A DNA stretch of 64,000 nt from Mercurialis annua (Eukaryota > Streptophyta > Magnoliopsida > Malpighiales > Euphorbiaceae): the NCBI RefSeq assembly GCF_937616625.2, contig NC_065571.1, forward strand, positions 932,501-996,500, read 5' to 3'. Under the pieces are notes generated by a model. That model made no database searches. It was not told the DNA's origin and worked only from the letters and a program-made list of their open reading frames with translations. Each line of letters opens with the position of its first letter. The stretch's first letter is position 1. Positions 14,553-25,648 of this stretch are shown here, piece by piece. The position numbers were made by a program, and so were the translations under genes.

Positions 14553-14895
14553 GGCCCAATGGTAAAAAAATATCCAAATCTTTACGACTTGTTGCAATTA
14601 TATCCAAACCTTTTATTTTTTTGCAATAATATCCAAATGGCATTTTTTTGTTGCAATATTATCCAAATTGCATTTTTTGTAGCAACAATAGTCAAATTGA
14701 TGGGGTATTATTATTTCTTGATGTATAATAATATAGTAAAAGTCCCAAGAAATGGTAAAAAATTCACATAAAAAGTGCAATTTGAATATTATTGCAACAA
14801 AATAATGTAATTTGGATATTATTGTAAAAATTAAAAGGCTTGGATAAAATTGCAACAAGTCGGAAATGTTTGTTTTTTATTTTTGCCATTAAGCC
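14553..14895. mobile_element. Mutator-like MITE, second of an adjacent pair
   Basis: A 343 bp element starting GGCCCAATGGTAAAAA and ending TTTTTGCCATTAAGCC. The 9 bp duplication TTTTTAATT is perfect (14544-14552 and 14896-14904). Its left target site overlaps the right target duplication of the preceding element, so the two insertions used overlapping target bases. Open frames on both strands here come from the inverted repeat. Confidence 0.9.
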
Positions 14896-15049
14896 TTTTT
14901 AATTTGCATTGTTAGTTTTATTTTTTGAAATTTAATTTGGATGATAATAGATAATAAATGAGTAAATAGTTGTGCCAGTCAAGTAAAGCAATTTTAGTGG
15001 TAGTAATGCGATTTACAACATTCGTCATGTCTAATTACTAAAGTTGTTA

Positions 15050-15170
15050 TCGATGAATTATAATTCAAATAATATAAACGCTGAGCAGCAAACTGCCAGT
15101 TCGTTAGTTCGAATTCTCCCACAAACGCTTTTTTTTTCCAATTATTCAAAAATATATATAAATTATCAAG
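15050..15170 (+). repeat. SINE-like fragment
   Basis: The segment has a B-box-like TAGTTCGAATTCTCCC, then ACAAACGCTTTTTTTTTCCA. The layout matches other fragments near 3750, 30790 and 32720. Ends and target duplications are not clear. Confidence 0.45.
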
Positions 15171-15734
15171 GTTATTAAATTCGATTCCAGTCCGACTAAT
15201 TTATCAAAAATATTGGCTTTTTAGCTGAATTTGACAGTCCAAAATTCCTTGTGATAATTTTTTAAAGTATGCAAAACCGATCCAATATTTTTTGATCCAC
15301 ATGATGCTTACGTGGTTCAACTGATTTTAGAAAATCTATATAGCCAATATTTCCAATGAAATTGGATTCTTTTTAAAAAATATTTATGCAACAAATCAAT
15401 AATTTATTTTTTATTTGTACTATATAAAATGTACACTATTTTTAAATTACATTTTAATTCTGGTTAAATCTAAAACTTTTAGCTCTCTATTTTCACCGGT
15501 TTTATGGTTTGATAAAGAAGAAGAAGAACAAACAAACCAACTACTAATCCCTAAAATTAAGATATAAGACACCAAATACGTGGCAGCCTAGGGTTCAACT
15601 TCCATCTCCCCCCGCACAAAGCAATAAAAAAACCGCAACTCAAACCGAACCGGACGCACACTGACTCTACTTGGCTATTCACTAAACCCTTCTTTTCTCT
15701 CTCTTCAATACTCCGGCGGTGGTGGATTCCTCCA

Positions 15735-18700
15735 ATGCCGGCGGAAATGGATGCCGGAGTGACGTCATTGAAGTCAATACTAGATAAACCCCTCACTCAA
15801 CTTACTGAAGAAGACATTTCTCAACTCACACGCGAAGATTGCCGCAAATACCTCAAAGAAAAAGGTCTTTTTATTTTCTCTTTCCTTTCCTTTATTTCTC
15901 CATGTTTTCCGGCGCCTGTAAAGTTAACAGGCAGCTGACACGTGTACTGTCGCTTACACTCTATTGCTGAAAAAATGTGTCCGTACATACGTTTAGGAAT
16001 GAGAAGACCTTCGTGGAACAAATCGCAAGCGATCCAGCAAGTAATTTCGCTCAAAGCGCTTCTCGAGACTAGTGAGGATTCCGGCGCCGGTGCTCTCCGG
16101 AAAATCTTAGTTTCTAGACCGCCTCCTCTTCCTCCGGTGACCGGTTTAATTTAATTAGTTATTAAAAATTGAATGTGTTTTTATTATTATTTATGCTAAA
16201 ATTGTTTATATGTTTTGTTATGATTAGGTTAATTCGAATTCAGCTGATTCAGCTAGGGAAGCTAGTGATAACTATAACATTAATGATTCAGCTCCTCCTT
16301 GCTGGCAAAATGCTTCTCCTAAATCTTCTACTCCTGCGCTACCACCGCCGGTGGATTGTCGACTGGAAGAGGCGGACAATAGAGTCCTTTCTTCAAGGTT
16401 ATTTCTAAATTAATTCGTTTATTTTCTAGTTCTTAATTTGAATCGATAAATTAGTTGACTAGCTATAGCTGTTTTCAAGGTGGTTAGTAATTATAGCTTA
16501 GCTTTTTCTTGAATGCGGCTGTTGATTTGTAGCTTGGAGTTTTGACCACTGCTGTACAAATGCAGGCAGATTTGTTAGTTATAGTATAGTTTTTATGTGC
16601 TAATAGTAATGACTGAGACTGACTGTGAGGGAACGGACAAGTATATGCCATGGGGGTTGTCCTCTAAATGTAAGGGATAAGCAGTTTTAGCATATTTTAG
16701 AATGTAATTGCTGACAAAACCCTAGATTTTTAATTTATTGTTGTTTATCCATTTTTACCGTGTACTTGCTTGCATTTTGGTTTTAAAGCCTTAAGGTGAG
16801 ATCAACTCTTTAAGTTCCTGCGTTTCTTCGGAATGAAAGGATTTTTTTTATTATTATATGGAAACTCCGCAGTACAAGGTTGGCAGGAAATTGAGAAGTT
16901 CAAAAGACTGATTGATGGTCAGCATCAAGATACCTATTAATGGGATTGGAGCACTACATGTCTCTAAGCATACTTTATTTCTTTCTGATTATGTATTTAA
17001 TCCTTCTTGCATGCTTGAAATTTCTTCTTTATTACATTCGTTCATAAGTGGCATGTAAGGGCACTTAATATATTTCCAGTGCATATGATATAAACCAGGC
17101 TTCTTGCAATTCAAGTTATGATTGATAGTTGTCCTTATTTCCCTTAAACCTTTGTCGTTATAAGCGTTTGAAATTTTGGCCACAGAAGTCCTGGTGCCAC
17201 TGTTGGATTGGTTGGACAAATGACGATTTTCTATTGTGGGAAGGTGAATGTGTATGACGGAGTCCCACCTGATAAGGTAATGAAGCTTATCCTTTGCATG
17301 GATAACTGGAGATAAGTACTATGATAGCTTGTTGGCCTTTCAATGCATCCAAAAATATATGGATTTGCAGGCCCAGGCAATCATGCATCTCGCAGCATGT
17401 CCTATTCAGTCACCTGTGGAGGATCCAACCCGTAGACCTGCATTTGCGTTTCCTTATCATTTACAGACTGCAAGTGACAGGCATCTCTTTTTTCCTTCCA
17501 GCGCTGCAACTTCTCCAGCCACACCAACAGGTTTGGTTTCAGTTTGGACATTTTTACTAGTTGTTCTTTAAACCGTATATTCCTTCCATCTCATAATAAT
17601 ATACTTTCTCTCCTTTTTTGTCCGCCCCAAAATATAAGCCATTTCCTTTTAAGATTATAATTTATTTGTTAGTTTTTTTGTATATTATACCCTTACTTAA
17701 TTTGCATTGTTATCAAGCAGACATTGATATTTTTGGTTTCTAAAGAGGCTATTTAAGTATTAGTTAGGTGTATCATAGGGAAATACACCATTTCTATCTT
17801 TACAAAACATTATATGTGAAATTAACTATATGCCTATTAATATGCAACAGAGGGTGTAATAAATTTTGCATAAATTATGTTTATTAAATTTCCTTAAGCT
17901 GTACTGGACAATAATAGACGTACAGACCTTAATGGAAAGATCTATCAGTAATTCAGTTTATAGACTTTAACACAAGCAAAAAAATTAAAACACTTGTGTT
18001 TATTGTTTTAAGGTACTCCCTCTATCCCAAATTAATAGGCAGTTTAGGGCCGATACTACTTACTAGTATTAAGAAATTTAATTTCTCTAGGTAAAATGAG
18101 TTAATCTGTTAATAAATACCACACTCACCCTTATTTAATGTACTTGTGGACGGAGGGAGTATATAGTAGCTTTTCACTGTCACCACTTAAATATATATTT
18201 CAATTCATATATTCATTTGGAAGCTCTAAACAGAATCTAATGCTACTTTACCTTGGCACCAGTGTGAAAATGAATAATTTGGCTACAGTGACCCAATTTT
18301 TTTTTTCTCATATCAATATAAGTAAACATATTATTTCTGAAGTAATTGTATATGTATGGAATTTGCAGAGAAGATGGCAGAATATTCTCAGCAATGTAAG
18401 GAGAAGGGGAACTTAACTAATGACCATGGTAATGACTCTCCATTAGCTTGTTATTTTGTAGAAAGTTTTATGTTGGATGTAATTGTCTTCTTACTTGCTG
18501 ATGAGGATAACAATTATATTTGTTCTCTCAACAACTCTATAACATTTCTTAAAAGTGACTAACGAGGAGTAGAACTTTCAGTGAAATACTTATGTGAAGG
18601 TACCAACCAACCTAGGCTTAGAAGACTTGACTGGATGTGTTTTTGTCCTTTTCATTACGTTTGGATGTGGCTAGACTCTGGGCTTTTAGTAAATGTCAAT

Positions 18701-20082
18701 ACAATAGTGGGCCATCTTTCGCTGTCAAGGTGATTGCATAAATTGTCGTTATGATGTAATTTCATCTATGTTTTTCAATGCTTTATATAAATAGGAATTT
18801 CTTTGGAGACTATTTATTTTTATGCTGCTAAGGAATAATGTACTGGTTTCCATTGCTCTTTTTTCTGTTGCCATGAATGCATGGCGTTGGTCGCGCTGGC
18901 AATGCATCTGGTTCTGGGAACTGTTAGTGCTAGCATCATCCTCGTATGAAAGTTTTAGTTGCTCACTGCTGCCATTAACCTCTTATCCTCATGTTTGAGA
19001 CACTATAATTCTGCTGCCATTAACCTTAACCTTTTTCCATCTACACCACTGTTTGCTGTTGCCTTTTAGTAAGAATGCTACTTCCACCATGATATTATAA
19101 TCTTAGAATTTGCTTCTGATTCAGCTGAGAATCGTAAAAAGCATGATTCTACTCTTAGTTACAAAAGTAAAATGCGAACATTTTCAGTTGTTTGCACACC
19201 CTTATTAATATTGTTTAGTTTTAAAGATGTAGAGTGTCAAGCAAACCGCAAAGTGTCATTGCAGAGATATCTGGAGAAAAAAAAGGATAGGTATTTTCAG
19301 CAACTAATATCATCTATAACATTGTGTCTTATGTAATCTATTATTCTGATATCATCGTGTTTTCCTTTATTTATTTATTTCACTCCATAATATCAATATT
19401 ACTGTTAGGGGCAGATTTAAGGGTAGTAGGAGAAATGTGGGACCTACTTCTTGCTTGGATATGTATATGAGTCATCAAGCAAAAACACATACTGCAAATG
19501 AACAATCGACCAGAAGCGGCACAAGCTCTCCGCCACAGCCCGGAGTGCCACATTCCTTGTGTAATTCAGCTGATGACCAGCCAAAGAGTAGTAGTTTTTC
19601 TGTTGATCTCAATGAAGGTAGGGTGTGTACTTTTGTAGCATGTTTTACGATGTTCTGCTTTGCTGCTTATTATTGAACTATTGATGTCATACATTTGACA
19701 TATGGGCAGTTCAATCTCATTATCTTTTTTGGGATTCCGAAGGATGACCATATATTGATGTACACCCACAAAAACCAACTTAATAGTCTACTGAGACGAT
19801 CATAATGCCACTCAAACCTTATGCTGTTATCTTTTTTTGGTGACGAGGACTCTTTATGCTGTTATCTTGTTCTGTATAAAGTTTCCTGTTTGCACTGATC
19901 ACGACCACGTTTATCATTTGCCAATGGGTAACCATGATCTGTGATGCAGTAATGATGTGTAATTTGAAGACAATTATAGTGGTTATATATACCATTTGAT
20001 TCTTCATTAACATGCTGAATTGAGGTACTGTAATGAATATTTACATATTTATCGGTGCTCTGCAGATGTTCAAGAGCGCTGA
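15735..20082 (+). CDS. PPD: PEAPOD-type TIFY transcriptional regulator
   Basis: This is a nuclear TIFY protein of 346 aa. PEAPOD proteins limit meristemoid division and leaf and seed growth by recruiting KIX8/9 and NINJA-TOPLESS co-repressors (family knowledge). Exons: 15735-15864, 15997-16136, 16228-16397, 17186-17276, 17371-17530, 18369-18428, 19227-19290, 19409-19617 and 20066-20082. The PPD domain spans residues ~14-65 (TEEDISQLTREDC, then MRRPSWNKSQAIQQ). The TIFY motif is TIFYCG at 160-165. A divergent Jas-like segment, QANRKVSLQRYLEKKKDR, lies at 255-272. The protein ends VDLNEDVQER. A second ATG at 15747 (MDAGVTS) matches the usual PEAPOD N terminus and may be the real start. Intron 5 carries a Stowaway-like element. 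The start of the ARD gene follows 755 bp downstream on the same strand. Confidence 0.95.
18014..18161. mobile_element. Stowaway-like MITE in PEAPOD intron 5
   Basis: The element begins TACTCCCTCTATCCC and ends GGACGGAGGGAGTA, with TA on both sides. These are the canonical plant Stowaway termini. It is about 148 bp including the TA duplications, and only the ends are inverted. Confidence 0.75.
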
Positions 20083-20836
20083 TGGCATGCTATACGTAAT
20101 TTTTTGGTGCTTGGGGCAGCATAGATATAGGACCAATCATCAATGCAGCAGGAAAACCAGCCTAACAAGCTTCAGCATCTCTGCGTCTTGCAGGATCCAG
20201 GCGAGCTACTAGCTACCTGAGAATGAAGGTGGCTTCTTTAATTAATTCTTCTTTCTAGGAAGTTCCCTATTTCTAGAGATCACCACGAGAGAATTACTCG
20301 CTGACAAGGAATTTCAGTCTCACACGATCAATTTTGTACTAGAATGATGGTCTTGAGGAAGAAATTCCTTGTTTCTAATTGTATTATTATATAAGCAGCC
20401 ATAAGCAGCTTTTATTCACCTAATGTATACTGTTTGATGTGCTTCTCTGTTTATTTAGTACGGTAACTTCACTTGTAGTTTTACTTTTATCTATGCTCCT
20501 TGGGTTGGTCTGTTCAACAGCAGGTTCATTTTTGGTGAAGAATTTGAGTTGGAATATAAAAATTATCCATAAACCATATGCTCAGCCAAAAACAAACACT
20601 TGGAAGTCGAGATTGCCCCATTTGTTTCGTTGTGTAGCCAAAAAACAATCACCGGAAAATGCCAAAAGTGATAGTATTATTTTCAATATAAACATTGGCA
20701 CCACAAATATTAGGAATGGGAAATGGAACCTACACGTGTGTGGCAGCTGTATATAGCATTCAAATGCAGATTTGGTATATAATGAAAGTAAATATTTTTG
20801 TTGTTTTCAACGGTCTCTGAGTTCAGTCTGTCACTC
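20083..20836. other. PEAPOD 3' flank and ARD promoter/5' UTR
   Basis: This 754 bp interval holds the PEAPOD 3' UTR in its first part and the promoter and 5' leader of the ARD gene in its last part. No other gene was recognised. An open frame at 20439-20756 has no recognisable domain and ends in the putative promoter. Confidence 0.5.
20733..20755 (+). promoter_or_regulatory. Possible ARD promoter: G-box and TATA
   Basis: A perfect G-box CACGTG at 20733-20738 is followed by TATATA at 20750-20755, 82 bases before the ARD start codon. The spacing suits a plant core promoter, but no transcript start was observed. Confidence 0.4.
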
Positions 20837-22673
20837 ATGGCTATCGAGGTTAGTTCTTCTCTCTGTCCAGCAATTCATTTATCTTTTTCATTTCATTATA
20901 ATTTGCAAAAACAGAAAAAGGTTATTAATTTGAGGCTATGGTTGCTGCAGGCATGGTTCATGGACGAAAGCAGTGAAGATCAGAGGCTTCCACATCGCAG
21001 CAAGCCAGAAGAGTTAATTCCATTGCATCACTTGGCTGGTGAATACTTCCTTTCTCTGGGTTCTTAATTTTGTTGGTAATTTTTATATGCTTCTGAGCTA
21101 CTATGAGAACGAACAATATATTGAACAGATTTGGGAGTCATCTATTGGCACCTGAACCCAGAGGACTATGAGAACGATGAGGAATTAAAGAATATCAGGG
21201 AAGCCAGGGGTTACAATTACATGGTACTTCTTCTTCTGGGTAAAACATTAGGGGTTACTAAACTTTGACCCAATTTTGAAAAGGGTATTCAAGATTGATT
21301 TATTTCTTTGAGGCTACCGAGCTTCAATTTGCTGATCACTAGTTGGTATTTTAATAAAATCTGACCGGAAAAATTGATGCGGAACCGAAATACGGGTGTG
21401 ACATGGGAAGTGTGAGTGAACATTTTATTTATTAAGAGGTAAAATGGTCCGTATTCCGGTTCCACATCAGTTTTTTTGGTGAGATTTTATTGATGTACCA
21501 CCCAATGATCATCAAATCAAAGTTCGGTAGTCTTAAAGAAATAAATTAGTTTCGAGTACTCTTTTTGAAATTTAACAAAGTTCAGTAACCCCTAATGTTT
21601 TTAACCCTCTTCCTCTATTGTCAATTTAGTTACTTTTGGTCATTGCATTATGTAATTAGCTATGCAATTTTCAACATCATTGATTTGAGCTTCGGAAATC
21701 ATGAATTGACAGATGACTGAAACACCCACAATTAATATAAAAAAGGCTCAAAATCTATTCTTTTTAATCAGATTTTAACATACAAATTTAATAAATATTC
21801 AATTAAATGCCAAATCTGACTAAACTAGAGACCTATTAGTGGAAAGTTATCATAATATAGCATATTCCAGTTCCTTGTTGAGTTGTTTCTAATATTTAAC
21901 CTTATCTTTTGGCTATAATTTAAGCCTTGAATTCCCAAACGCTGATCTGAATAAGTTAATTGCTGAATCTATGAGCTCCACTTTATGTTGTCCTTACTCT
22001 ATGATTAGCTTTTAATGAATTTTCGTTCTATGATTTTATACAATTTTGTTCCACTTTATGATTTTATATGATGATGAGTTTTCAAATATATTTTGGCCAA
22101 TGGCTTAAACATTTATTCTTAAAGCAAGTATTGGACTCTTAAAAGTTGGTGGCATTATTATCCTATTTGCAAGTAATAATAATCATCTTATGCTTATCTG
22201 CTACTATACTTTTGCAGGATTTGCTTGATTTATGCCCTGAGAAAGTTGCTAACTATGAAGAGAAGCTGAAGAACTTCTACACGGAGCACATTCATGCCGA
22301 TGAGGAGATACGCTACTGCTTGCAAGGAAGTGGATACTTTGATGTTCGAGACAAGAACGATCGTTGGATCCGTATCTGGATCAGGGCGGGTGATCTTATT
22401 GTTCTTCCAGCAGGAATCTACCACCGTTTCACTCTTGACACCAACAACTATATCAAGGTAATCCGTATGATGTGGCACAATAATATGATTAATCAATTGT
22501 ATGTAGCTTTTGATAATTCATTTGTCGGATCTATTAACATGCAGTTGATGCGATTGTTTGTCGGAGAGCCCGTGTGGACACCATTTAATCGCCCACAAGA
22601 AGATCATCCTTCAAGGAAGGAGTACATTAAGAGCTTCAAGGAGAAGGTTGGATTTGCACTTGAAGCTCACTGA
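20837..22673 (+). CDS. ARD1: Acireductone dioxygenase (methionine salvage)
   Basis: The enzyme oxidises acireductone in the methionine salvage (Yang) cycle, using Fe or Ni in a cupin fold. It is expected in the cytosol. The protein is 187 aa, close to plant ARDs. Exons: 20837-20848 (only MAIE), 20951-21038, 21129-21223, 22218-22457 and 22545-22673. The metal ligands are visible as HIHADEE (His89, His91, Glu95) and GIYHRF (His134). Other hallmarks are [10 protein letters not shown], the GSGYFDVRD strand and [16 protein letters not shown] near the end. The very short first coding exon is accepted because MAIE joins in frame to AWFMDES, the usual ARD start. Intron 3 (994 bp) contains a 370 bp Mutator-like MITE. 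It lies on the same strand as PEAPOD and converges with chlorophyllase. Confidence 0.95.
21238..21607. mobile_element. Mutator-like MITE in ARD intron 3
   Basis: A 370 bp element with inverted ends GGGTAAAACATTAGGGGTTA and TAACCCCTAATG...TTAACCC. It is flanked by TCTTCTTCT (21229-21237) and TCTTCCTCT (21608-21616), a 9 bp duplication with one mismatch. There is no coding capacity. Confidence 0.8.
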
Positions 22674-23399
22674 GAACTAGGTTGCACGAAAATAGAAATA
22701 TTGAAATGAAAAATGGAAAAAATATATAATTTATAAAAATAAATTATAAACTTTAACTTTTAAAGTTTCAAAAACTTTTTCCTTCACCAAATGTATGACG
22801 CAATAAGTTTCCGTTGAAGATAGATTGAGAGTAGTCAATGTATGTTTAGGTGTTCTATGATTTACAACATGCCTTAAATAAAGCTTTTATCAATGCACTG
22901 AAGATATTTTGAGTATTATATTCACGGAGAGATTCTTAGGTAGACTCAGTTCACCACGTCATCCGTGGACTAAGCCTATCATATAATGACACGTCATTAA
23001 AATGATGGCAATCTTGTAAATTCGTTTATTACTTATTTACACTTTTGAATAGTAGTATTACAAGATGGCCATCATTTTACTGACGTGTCATTATGTGATA
23101 GGCTTAGTCTACGAATGACGTGATGGACTGAGTCTACCTAAGAATTTCTCTATATGCACGTTTAGCAACTGAGATGGAACTTACTAAGTTTAATTTATTC
23201 TCGGTAGGTAACTAATGTATTATAAAGGAAGCGCTGAAACGGAAAATCAGCAACATTTTCTACAAAATACATCATGAATATAGAGTTCTATAATTTTTGA
23301 TACTCAGAAACATAGAGTTGTTCTACAAGTTACTACGCCAGTGAGATTGAACTCATTATGCTTAATCTATATGGTAATTGTCTATTATAGCATTTAGGA
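22674..23399. other. Convergent 3' region between ARD and chlorophyllase
   Basis: Both genes end into this 726 bp interval, so it should hold both 3' UTRs and poly(A) sites. It also contains the inverted-repeat element at 22926-23150. No gene was seen. Confidence 0.6.
22926..23150. mobile_element. Mutator-like MITE, near-perfect hairpin
   Basis: A 225 bp element whose arms (GATTCTTAGGTAGACTCAG and complement, extending about 70 bp) pair almost completely. It is flanked by TATATTCAC (22917-22925) and TATATGCAC (23151-23159), a 9 bp duplication with one mismatch. If the 3' UTR of ARD or chlorophyllase reads into it, the transcript would fold into a long hairpin. Confidence 0.8.
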
Positions 23400-25308
23400 T
23401 CATATATAGATTTCAGCATCTTGAAGCTCAACAGGTCCACTCTGCCCCTTCCTAATAGCCATTAAATCTCTACTATCACCTTCCAAATAAGCTTTAAAAA
23501 ACGCAACCATTGCACCTCCAACGAACCTTCTCATCGGCTCTCGAGATTTGCCATTCTTACACAAACAATAACTAGTTTTCCCTCTGATTCCACTAGTAAC
23601 ATCATCTAGCATATCAAGATGACCATAATCTTTCACCACAAAATGATAAGCTGGTTTCCTACATTCCTTGAAGAAATCCTCATGATTAACGCCCTTGGGC
23701 GCGCACGGAGGGAACAGAGGGTTCCTTTTCACTTCACCTAAGCCCGAACCGATAACCATTGCTGCCATATCGAGATCGAACGAATGAGGGACGTATGAAA
23801 GCACCGGAGGAGGTGTTTGTTTTCCTTTGTCCATTCCGTCGACTGGGTCTATACCTATTATTGCTGAGAATTTTAGTTTAGTAGTGATGCCTGATTTCTG
23901 TAGAGCAAGTGCAAATGCTGCCTTTCCTCCTCGACTATGGCCGGCAAGGCCTAGCTTGCTTAGTTTTGGTCGGAGATGGGGGGGAAGAATGCCACATAAT
24001 CCTTCCGATAACCAATTGGTTATTGCAGCTGTGGCTTTTAGCTCATCGGTTGTATCTGCTCCGGCAACAGTGTACAGCTGAGGAGTATCAAATTTTCAGC
24101 TTTTATGCACTCGACTTTTAAGTTTTATGTGAACATGTATTAAGTTAGCTTCAACAGTCGCTTTTGTTGGATAAATTACAAGCAAAATTTAAATTCAAAC
24201 ACCTCACATATTCCTTTGTGCTGGTATTTTATTTTATTTTTTTCATTTAGATAGAAAAAAAAACTTTTTTCAGTATTTTATTGTTATCTTTAGTAATATT
24301 ATAATTATTATATTTTTGCTTTTTCCCCTTATTTTCTCCAATAAATTATTACTACTTTATACATAATTCCCAAAACTATCATCAATTAATGAAAATAAAT
24401 AGAGACAATACCTAATTGTGTAGCATTTATAAATAGTGGCTATAGAAATCAAATTTATATTTTTTTGAATAAAAAAACTATTAGTGAAAGTAATAAACAA
24501 CATAGTTTTTCTTATACACTTTGTCATTGAGAGAAAGCCATAAATGTATAAATAAATAAATAGGTACATAATAATGTACTAGAAATGTTTAAATGTTTTA
24601 TATTAAAGGTATAATTTGAAATTAAATGTATAAAGAAAAGTAAAAATATACTATAGAAATGAAGTATGGGCCATGGGGAAGACACGTGGGCTTAGAAAGA
24701 AAAGTAAGGAAATATCCCATAATCCTTCAGGTTATCAATCACCAATCACATCAGTAGGTCCATTTCCAACTCTCCAAATTTCTTTCTTACAAACAAGTCC
24801 CACTTTCATTTCCCTTCTCCACTAAGTTATAATGTACACTTCTAATTACTAATCATTTTATCACCACCTTAATTTTGCATATTAATGGTAAAGTATAGAA
24901 CAAGACAATGAAATTAAGTAAAGGGCATTAATAACTTTTGTTTTAAAATAATTAATTGGGGAGGGAAAAGCACTTGCGAAGAATTCGAGACGATTTAAAC
25001 TCACGACTTAACAGTTTACCGCATGCGATTAGAAGCGGAATAAAGAGATAAAAACATACCTGAGGAGCAATAACAATGAAGCCATGAGAAGCAAGATGTT
25101 GAATGAGTTGAGAGTAGAAGGAGTTATAGAGAAGAAAACCATGGAGTAAAATTACAACTGGGAATTCTCCAGCTTCACATGGCATGCCAATTAAGAGTTG
25201 TTTTGGAGGAGATGATGATGATGATGAAGATTCTAGTTTTTGAATGAGTGTAGTGTATTTTCCTGTCTGAAAAACATTTGTTGCAATTGCACAACAAGAG
25301 GAAGACAT
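23400..25308 (-). CDS. CLH: Chlorophyllase
   Basis: Chlorophyllase removes phytol from chlorophyll to give chlorophyllide. It is an alpha/beta-hydrolase serine esterase. The protein is 308 aa, near the family's ~310-320. Exon 1 is 25308-25060 and exon 2 is 24077-23400, with a 982 bp intron joining APQ|LYTVAG in phase 0. The N terminus has NVFQTGKYTT and the oxyanion region PVVILLHGF. The lipase motif GHSRGG places the nucleophile at Ser131. The acid is probably Asp160 in GIDPVDG, and the base His236 in KDYGHLDMLDD. An in-frame ATG 33 codons upstream exists (25407), but MSSSCC matches the usual start better. A run of serines follows codon 25. The intron's 5' part has a SINE-like fragment. Plastid or other location cannot be read from the sequence. 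Confidence 0.95.
24950..25040 (-). repeat. SINE-like fragment at the start of the chlorophyllase intron
   Basis: On the minus strand, GTCGTGAGTTTAAATCG resembles a B box and is followed by TTCTTCGCAAGTGCTTTTCC. A similar GGGAGCACTTGTGCGAGGAA occurs near 38143-38165. It begins about 20 bases inside the intron. Confidence 0.35.
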
Positions 25309-25598
25309 GGCAAGCTGATAGACACTTGTTTTTGTTTCTTTACATCCTCTGCTTTTATTATTGCACCTTCCTGTCTTATAATACCTTATTATTGGGCTGG
25401 TATTCATCTAGCCCGTCCAAGCCCGGCTCATTTGAATGAGGCTTGCCTCAAGCCCAGTTTGAGTCCAAATCTGAAATAAACTTGTTCTTCTATGTGCTGA
25501 ATTGATTTTGATAAGTTTTAAAAGGTTCAATCTGAATCCGTATTAATGTAATATTTCAATATCGGTTTTAAAAGGTTCAGTCTGAACCCGTATTAATG

Positions 25599-25648
<50 letters not shown>

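Larger units (their letters stand above)
6600..15680. other. Intergenic region between the EPFL and PEAPOD genes
   Basis: About 9 kb without a recognisable gene. It contains the transposons listed separately at 6960-7236, 7530-8078, 12798-13371, 14170-14541 and 14553-14895. Decayed inverted-repeat remnants rich in CCGGTT-like words lie near 6905-6955, 10280-10680 and 15170-15400. A 25 bp unit is tandemly duplicated at about 8131-8179. Nothing coding was found between 8200 and 12780. Confidence 0.6.

Noticed and set aside
14559..14858. Open frames on both strands of 70-81 codons
   Set aside because: They lie inside a MITE and repeat the same peptide because of the inverted and tandem structure.
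21238..21607. Long hairpins as microRNA precursors
   Set aside because: This and the other long inverted repeats have transposon ends and target duplications, and no known plant microRNA sequence was recognised in the window.
25309..25407. Upstream in-frame ATG for chlorophyllase
   Set aside because: The extra 33 residues look like translated 5' leader; the family start resembles MSSS...NVFQTGKY.
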